Source: JAWLHA01 sp041690535 (GTDB lineage Bacteria; Pseudomonadota; Gammaproteobacteria; Thiohalomonadales; Thiohalomonadaceae). From it: a DNA stretch of 28,033 nucleotides. A program made the translations under genes and the position numbers. Location: the NCBI GenBank assembly GCA_041690535.1, contig JAWLHA010000058.1:1-28033 (forward strand), given 5' to 3'. Every line of letters begins with the position of its first letter. The stretch's first letter is position 1. Of the stretch, positions 25,452-28,033 are shown in pieces. The notes beneath the pieces were generated by a model. That model ran no database searches. It worked only from the letters and a program-made list of their open reading frames with translations, and was not told the DNA's origin.

Positions 25452-25720
25452 CAGGGAGTTGCCGCGCGAAATACTCCTGACGATTGGTCCGTTGTAACTA
25501 CTCGCCCCCCTGTCATTCCCGCGAAGGCGGGAATCCAGTCTGGTCAAGGCTGAGAAGGTATAAGACTGTTTGATCCTCCCTGCGCAAGTGGAGGACACCT
25601 CTCGTTCACTTATCATTTTTCTGGATTCCCGCCCCCCGACTAAAGCTCTCGGGGGCAGGCTTCGCGGGAATGACGGTTTAGGGGGACGAGTAGTTACGGT
25701 CCGTTTACCTGTTTGGTGCC
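25452..25720 (+). repeat. Dispersed repeat copy C, interrupted by MITE-like element 2
   Basis: Removing 25494-25697 and one 8-bp duplication joins CGATTGGTCCGTT to TACCTGTTTGGTGC. The restored sequence resembles the right half of copy A (CGATTGG, TCCGTTTACCTGTTCGGTGC), and the AGTTGCCGCGCGA to its left resembles the AGTTGCGGGGCGA of copy B. The repeat was therefore present before the element inserted. Confidence 0.55.
25486..25705. mobile_element. MITE-like element 2 with perfect 8-bp target duplication
   Basis: The element proper is 25494-25697, 204 bp, with ends GTAACTACTCGCCCC and GACGAGTAGTTAC as in element 1. It is flanked by perfect GGTCCGTT copies at 25486-25493 and 25698-25705. The interior has the GTCATTCCCGC repeat at 25512-25537 and an inverted copy from 25622 to 25674, the latter split by a 26-bp insert with its own CCCCCGA/TCGGGGG stem. 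No ORF is present. Ends and duplication size again point to IS66-type mobilisation. Confidence 0.9.
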
Positions 25721-25729
25721 CCTGGTTGG

Positions 25730-26080
25730 TTATCCCTTGGTGAGTTGGCCGAGACCCTCCGCGTAGGCCGCCTCGAGCTCCCTTTGGGCCGCGGCCAGCG
25801 CTTCGCCCTCCAGTTGTGCCGAAAGGCGCTCCAGTACGCCCATGCAGACGACGTGGTACTCCGCCAGTGCCTGCCCGGCCATCTCCACGGTGATGGTGCG
25901 CCCCGGTTCTGCCGCGGCGGGCGGGACCTCCCCCAAGGGGAGCACAGTGGCGGAGCGGGGCATGAACTTTTGTCGCCCTTCGGCACCGGAGGCGATGAGC
26001 GGGGTGGTCTTCACATAGGCCTCGCCCTGGTACTCGAAGCGTTGGCCCACCGGCAGCAGATAGAATTTGGTCGTGTTCAT
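25730..26080 (-). CDS. Small protein of unknown function
   Basis: The 116-residue product starts MNTTKFYLLPVGQRFEYQGE from an ATG with AGGCG upstream. The N-terminal half is beta-rich and reads like a small SH3-type barrel (FEYQGEAYVKTTPLIA, RSATVLPL). The C-terminal half is helical (GQALAEYHVVCMGVLERL, AAAQRELEAAYAEGL) with one cysteine. There is no signal peptide or membrane segment. I did not recognise the family. It is isolated between two MITE-like elements, but its codon use resembles its neighbours. Confidence 0.65.
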   Translation of the reverse strand: MNTTKFYLLPVGQRFEYQGEAYVKTTPLIASGAEGRQKFMPRSATVLPLGEVPPAAAEPGRTITVEMAGQALAEYHVVCMGVLERLSAQLEGEALAAAQRELEAAYAEGLGQLTKG

Positions 26081-26147
26081 GATCGCCTGACGCTTGGGGT
26101 GAATCCGGCCATTGTAGCGCTGCTGGCGCATCTCTCCGCAGCAGCGG

Positions 26148-26384
26148 CGGAAAGCCCCAGGGTAAACGCACACTTACCCAAGAGCGATGTAAGTCCTTGA
26201 AAGCAGGTCGTCGGCCGCATGGATTGGTGCAAGGACGCACTTATGCCGCGGGAGGGCAGGATGCCCGGAGCGGCTGCGGCCGTCGAGCGTACACGGATGT
26301 ATTCACAGCGTACCTGCTTTCAAGGACTTACATCGCTCACAGCACGGCCGTCACGTAAGTATGCGTTTACCCTGCGGAAAGCCC
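26148..26384. mobile_element. MITE-like element 3 with nested inverted repeats and 10-bp target duplication
   Basis: The outer ends 26158-26177 and 26355-26374 are 20-bp inverted repeats with one mismatch, beginning CAGGGTAAACGCA. Inside them, 26182-26208 and 26312-26338 are a perfect 27-bp inverted repeat (left arm starts GAGCGATGTAAG). Direct copies of CGGAAAGCCC flank the element (26148-26157 and 26375-26384). No transposase is encoded in the 217 bp. CAGGG ends and duplications of 8-10 bp suggest the ISAs1 family, as inference. The transcript of either strand would fold into a long stem. Confidence 0.9.
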
Positions 26385-26398
26385 GTATCAACAGCCTA

Positions 26399-28033
26399 TC
26401 CCAAGTTTGACACCCCTTCTCGCAACTCTCCTATTTTCAGTCAGTTACGACTGACGGGGTCGGCGAGTGGCACTACATTTTCGCCGAAAGTCGAATGGGA
26501 TGGTTCAGACGATCATCTTCTTGACCCCTCCCGGGACGGCGTCGAGGTTCAGCGCGCGGTAGATGTCGAGTTGGGCGGCCTCGGCGCGGGTGGCCTTGCG
26601 CACGTGCAGGGTACGGCCGTCGGCGCGGTTGAAGATGGCCGTGACGCGGCACTGCCCGGCCAGTTGCTGACGCAGCGTGTTCCAGCGCGCGTCGATGCCG
26701 TGCTCGTGCAATCGCCGACGGATGATCTGCACGAACTGGTAGGCGAGCACGGTAATGAACAGGTGGCCGTCGCAGCGGCTCTCCTTATGGTGATAAACCG
26801 GACGCAGGCCCAGCTCCGATTTGAGCGAGCGAAAGACCGCCTCCAGATCGGTGAGCATGGTGTAGGTCTGCCACAGCCGCTCTTCGTCCCAGCCGGTCTC
26901 GTTGCTGCGCAGGCTGTAGACCCCGGGATGGGTCAGGCGGCTGCCGGCCTGGGGCTCGCGCCGCCAGGCGATCGCCTGGGCGAGGGTGCCGCTTTCGTCG
27001 GGAATGATCTCGATGTGGTAGTGCTGGCCCGCGCCGCGGCTTTGGGCCTTGAGCCGGCCGATGCGCTCCTGGATTTGGTCAAGCCGCTTGTGGGCGCGCG
27101 GGCGGCCGAGCCCCTCGTGCAGCTTCTGCAGTCCCGCCTCGAAACGCTCGGCAAAGCGCCGCTCGATCCCTTTCTCCTTCTCGGCCCGCTGCTCCGAGTA
27201 GCAGTACAGGCGGACCTCCTGGCCGTCCTCGGAAAGGACTTTGTGCAGGTGGACCGGCCCGCCGCCGGCCGTCTCGATCGGGCGGGCCGCTTCGGGCTCG
27301 AAGTGGCGTGCGCGCGCGCGGCTGACCACCAGATAGCGGTAACCCGCTTCAGCCAGCCAGCGCAGGTTCTCCTCGGTGGCGATCCCGCGGTCCATCACGA
27401 CGAGGCTCCCGGCGGGGGCCGCCAGCCCTTGCAGCATCGGCGCCAGGGTCTTTGCCTCCGCGGCGTTGCCGGCGAAGACCTCGGAGCGGCGCACGAAGCC
27501 GCTGCCGTCGAGCACCAGCCCCAGGGTCAGCAACGGACAGTCGGTGCGCTTCTCCTTGGAGTGGCCACGCCGGGCCTTGGGGTTGGACTGCGCCTCCCCC
27601 TCGAAATAGGTGTTGGTCAGGTCGTAGAGGGTGATCGTGGTGCTCAAGCCGAACAGGTCGGCGATGCGGCCGAAGAGGGTCGCCTCGATGGTCGTCTGAT
27701 GCTTGAGCAGGGCGTCCGATGCGCGGTAGAGCGTCTCCGGCCGCATCGTCTCGAAATCCACGTCCAGCAGCTCCCCCAGAGCGCTGCGCTCGCCCAGCCA
27801 CCGGTGCGTCGCCCGCTCCGAGCCCGGTGCCGCCATGCGGGCCACGACCGAGCCGAGGACCGCCGCCCGCATTGGGCCGGACAGCCCCAGCTGGGTCAAC
27901 AGCGGCACGAAATCCACCTGCTCCATCGCCCACAGCGCCACCTGCTCCACCCCCACCGAGCGCGGACGCACCAGGGCCAGCGAATCCACGTCCACCGCCT
28001 GGATGTCGGGCGTCGGCGCCGAGGCCGGCGCGA
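26399..28033 (-). mobile_element. IS1634-type insertion sequence, truncated by the window edge
   Basis: The transposase gene nearly fills it. The right-hand non-coding end (26399-26504) holds TCCCAAGTTTGACA, in the position and style of an IS1634 terminal repeat, about 14 bp from MITE-like element 3. A small GTCAG/CTGAC hairpin lies at 26440-26455. The other end is outside the window, so its terminal repeat and target duplication cannot be verified. Confidence 0.75.
26505..28033 (-). CDS. IS1634-family transposase (partial, N-terminus outside the window)
   Basis: The reading frame is open to the window edge; a GTG at 27995 is an internal codon rather than the likely start, because the frame continues upstream (APTPDIQAVDVDSLALVRPR) and family members are about 50-70 residues longer. 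The DDE (RNase H-like, IS4-superfamily) residues are visible: Asp in TITLYDLTNTYFEGE, Asp in LVVMDRGIATEENL, and Glu in TDLEAVFRSLKSELGLRPVY. The C-terminus (HLFITVLAYQFVQIIRRRL, ending PGGVKKMIV) is complete. The frame is undamaged, so the element may still be active. Confidence 0.93.
   Translation of the reverse strand, partial: APASAPTPDIQAVDVDSLALVRPRSVGVEQVALWAMEQVDFVPLLTQLGLSGPMRAAVLGSVVARMAAPGSERATHRWLGERSALGELLDVDFETMRPETLYRASDALLKHQTTIEATLFGRIADLFGLSTTITLYDLTNTYFEGEAQSNPKARRGHSKEKRTDCPLLTLGLVLDGSGFVRRSEVFAGNAAEAKTLAPMLQGLAAPAGSLVVMDRGIATEENLRWLAEAGYRYLVVSRARARHFEPEAARPIETAGGGPVHLHKVLSEDGQEVRLYCYSEQRAEKEKGIERRFAERFEAGLQKLHEGLGRPRAHKRLDQIQERIGRLKAQSRGAGQHYHIEIIPDESGTLAQAIAWRREPQAGSRLTHPGVYSLRSNETGWDEERLWQTYTMLTDLEAVFRSLKSELGLRPVYHHKESRCDGHLFITVLAYQFVQIIRRRLHEHGIDARWNTLRQQLAGQCRVTAIFNRADGRTLHVRKATRAEAAQLDIYRALNLDAVPGGVKKMIV

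Noticed and set aside
23946..26240. A 764-codon minus-strand frame crossing nhaR and htpX
   Set aside because: It runs through two MITE-like repeats (the familiar LDSRLRGND translation of GTCATTCCCGC) and antisense to nhaR. No coherent protein is present.
26182..26338. An RNA gene or terminator reading of the 27-bp inverted repeat
   Set aside because: The 103-bp loop, absence of a T-run, and the flanking inverted ends with target duplication fit a mobile element better, though transcription is not excluded.

Overview
The window reads as a chromosomal segment of a GC-rich Gammaproteobacterium, probably of the Chromatiales/Ectothiorhodospiraceae type. The evidence is a TPP-riboswitch-controlled thiC, an NhaR-type LysR regulator, HtpX, YchJ and UPF0149 proteins, a DEAD-box helicase with a DbpA-type RNA-binding tail, and a gammaproteobacterial-style MoxR operon. 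This placement is inferred from protein families only. Most of the sequence is ordinary housekeeping DNA, with accessory and mobile DNA in the gaps and at the right end.

Layout. 1-2119: a degenerate dispersed repeat, a TPP riboswitch and thiC. 2366-7890: a tight three-gene cluster encoding a 1335-residue tri-haem lipoprotein resembling hydrazine-synthase-alpha (HzsA)-related proteins, a secreted beta-barrel-like protein, and a four-helix DUF1461 membrane protein of the family that contains the lipoprotein transacylase Lit. This is the most interesting gene set in the window. 8031-8633: a UPF0149 (YecA/YgfB) protein, followed by a transposase-like HTH fragment and a tiny frame-broken membrane ORF. 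9155-15707: a six-gene overlapping operon, RDD / SpoIIM / DUF4129 / DUF4350 / MoxR ATPase / DUF58, closed by a strong bidirectional terminator. 15786-16777: a cold-shock protein (minus) divergent from an RRM RNA-binding protein (plus). 16959-19056: a small secreted protein, YchJ and a secreted LpqC-like esterase. 19255-20812 (minus): an FHA protein and a large isochorismatase-fold hydrolase. 21294-23075: a DEAD-box RNA helicase. 23444-25418: htpX divergent from nhaR. 25730-26080 (minus): an unknown small protein. 26399-end: an IS1634-type insertion sequence cut by the window edge.

The intergenic DNA is unusually readable. Two short elements (20911-21044 and 25494-25697) share GTAACTACTCG inverted ends and are each flanked by 8-bp target duplications; their bodies carry the common GTCATTCCCGC repeat. 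A third element (26158-26374) has CAGGGTAAACGCA ends, a 27-bp perfect inner inverted repeat and a 10-bp target duplication. The second element has landed inside a copy of the dispersed repeat also seen at 1-92 and 19154-19240. None of the three encodes a transposase, so they are MITE-like and must have been mobilised in trans.

Functional themes: RNA chaperones of the cold-shock type (CSP, RRM protein, DEAD-box helicase) lie within 7 kb; envelope stress and ion homeostasis are represented by htpX and nhaR, with a 9-bp TTCG-based tandem repeat over the nhaR start; and the lipoprotein / outer-membrane / DUF1461 cluster suggests an envelope redox module of unknown role. No tRNA, rRNA or CRISPR array was seen.
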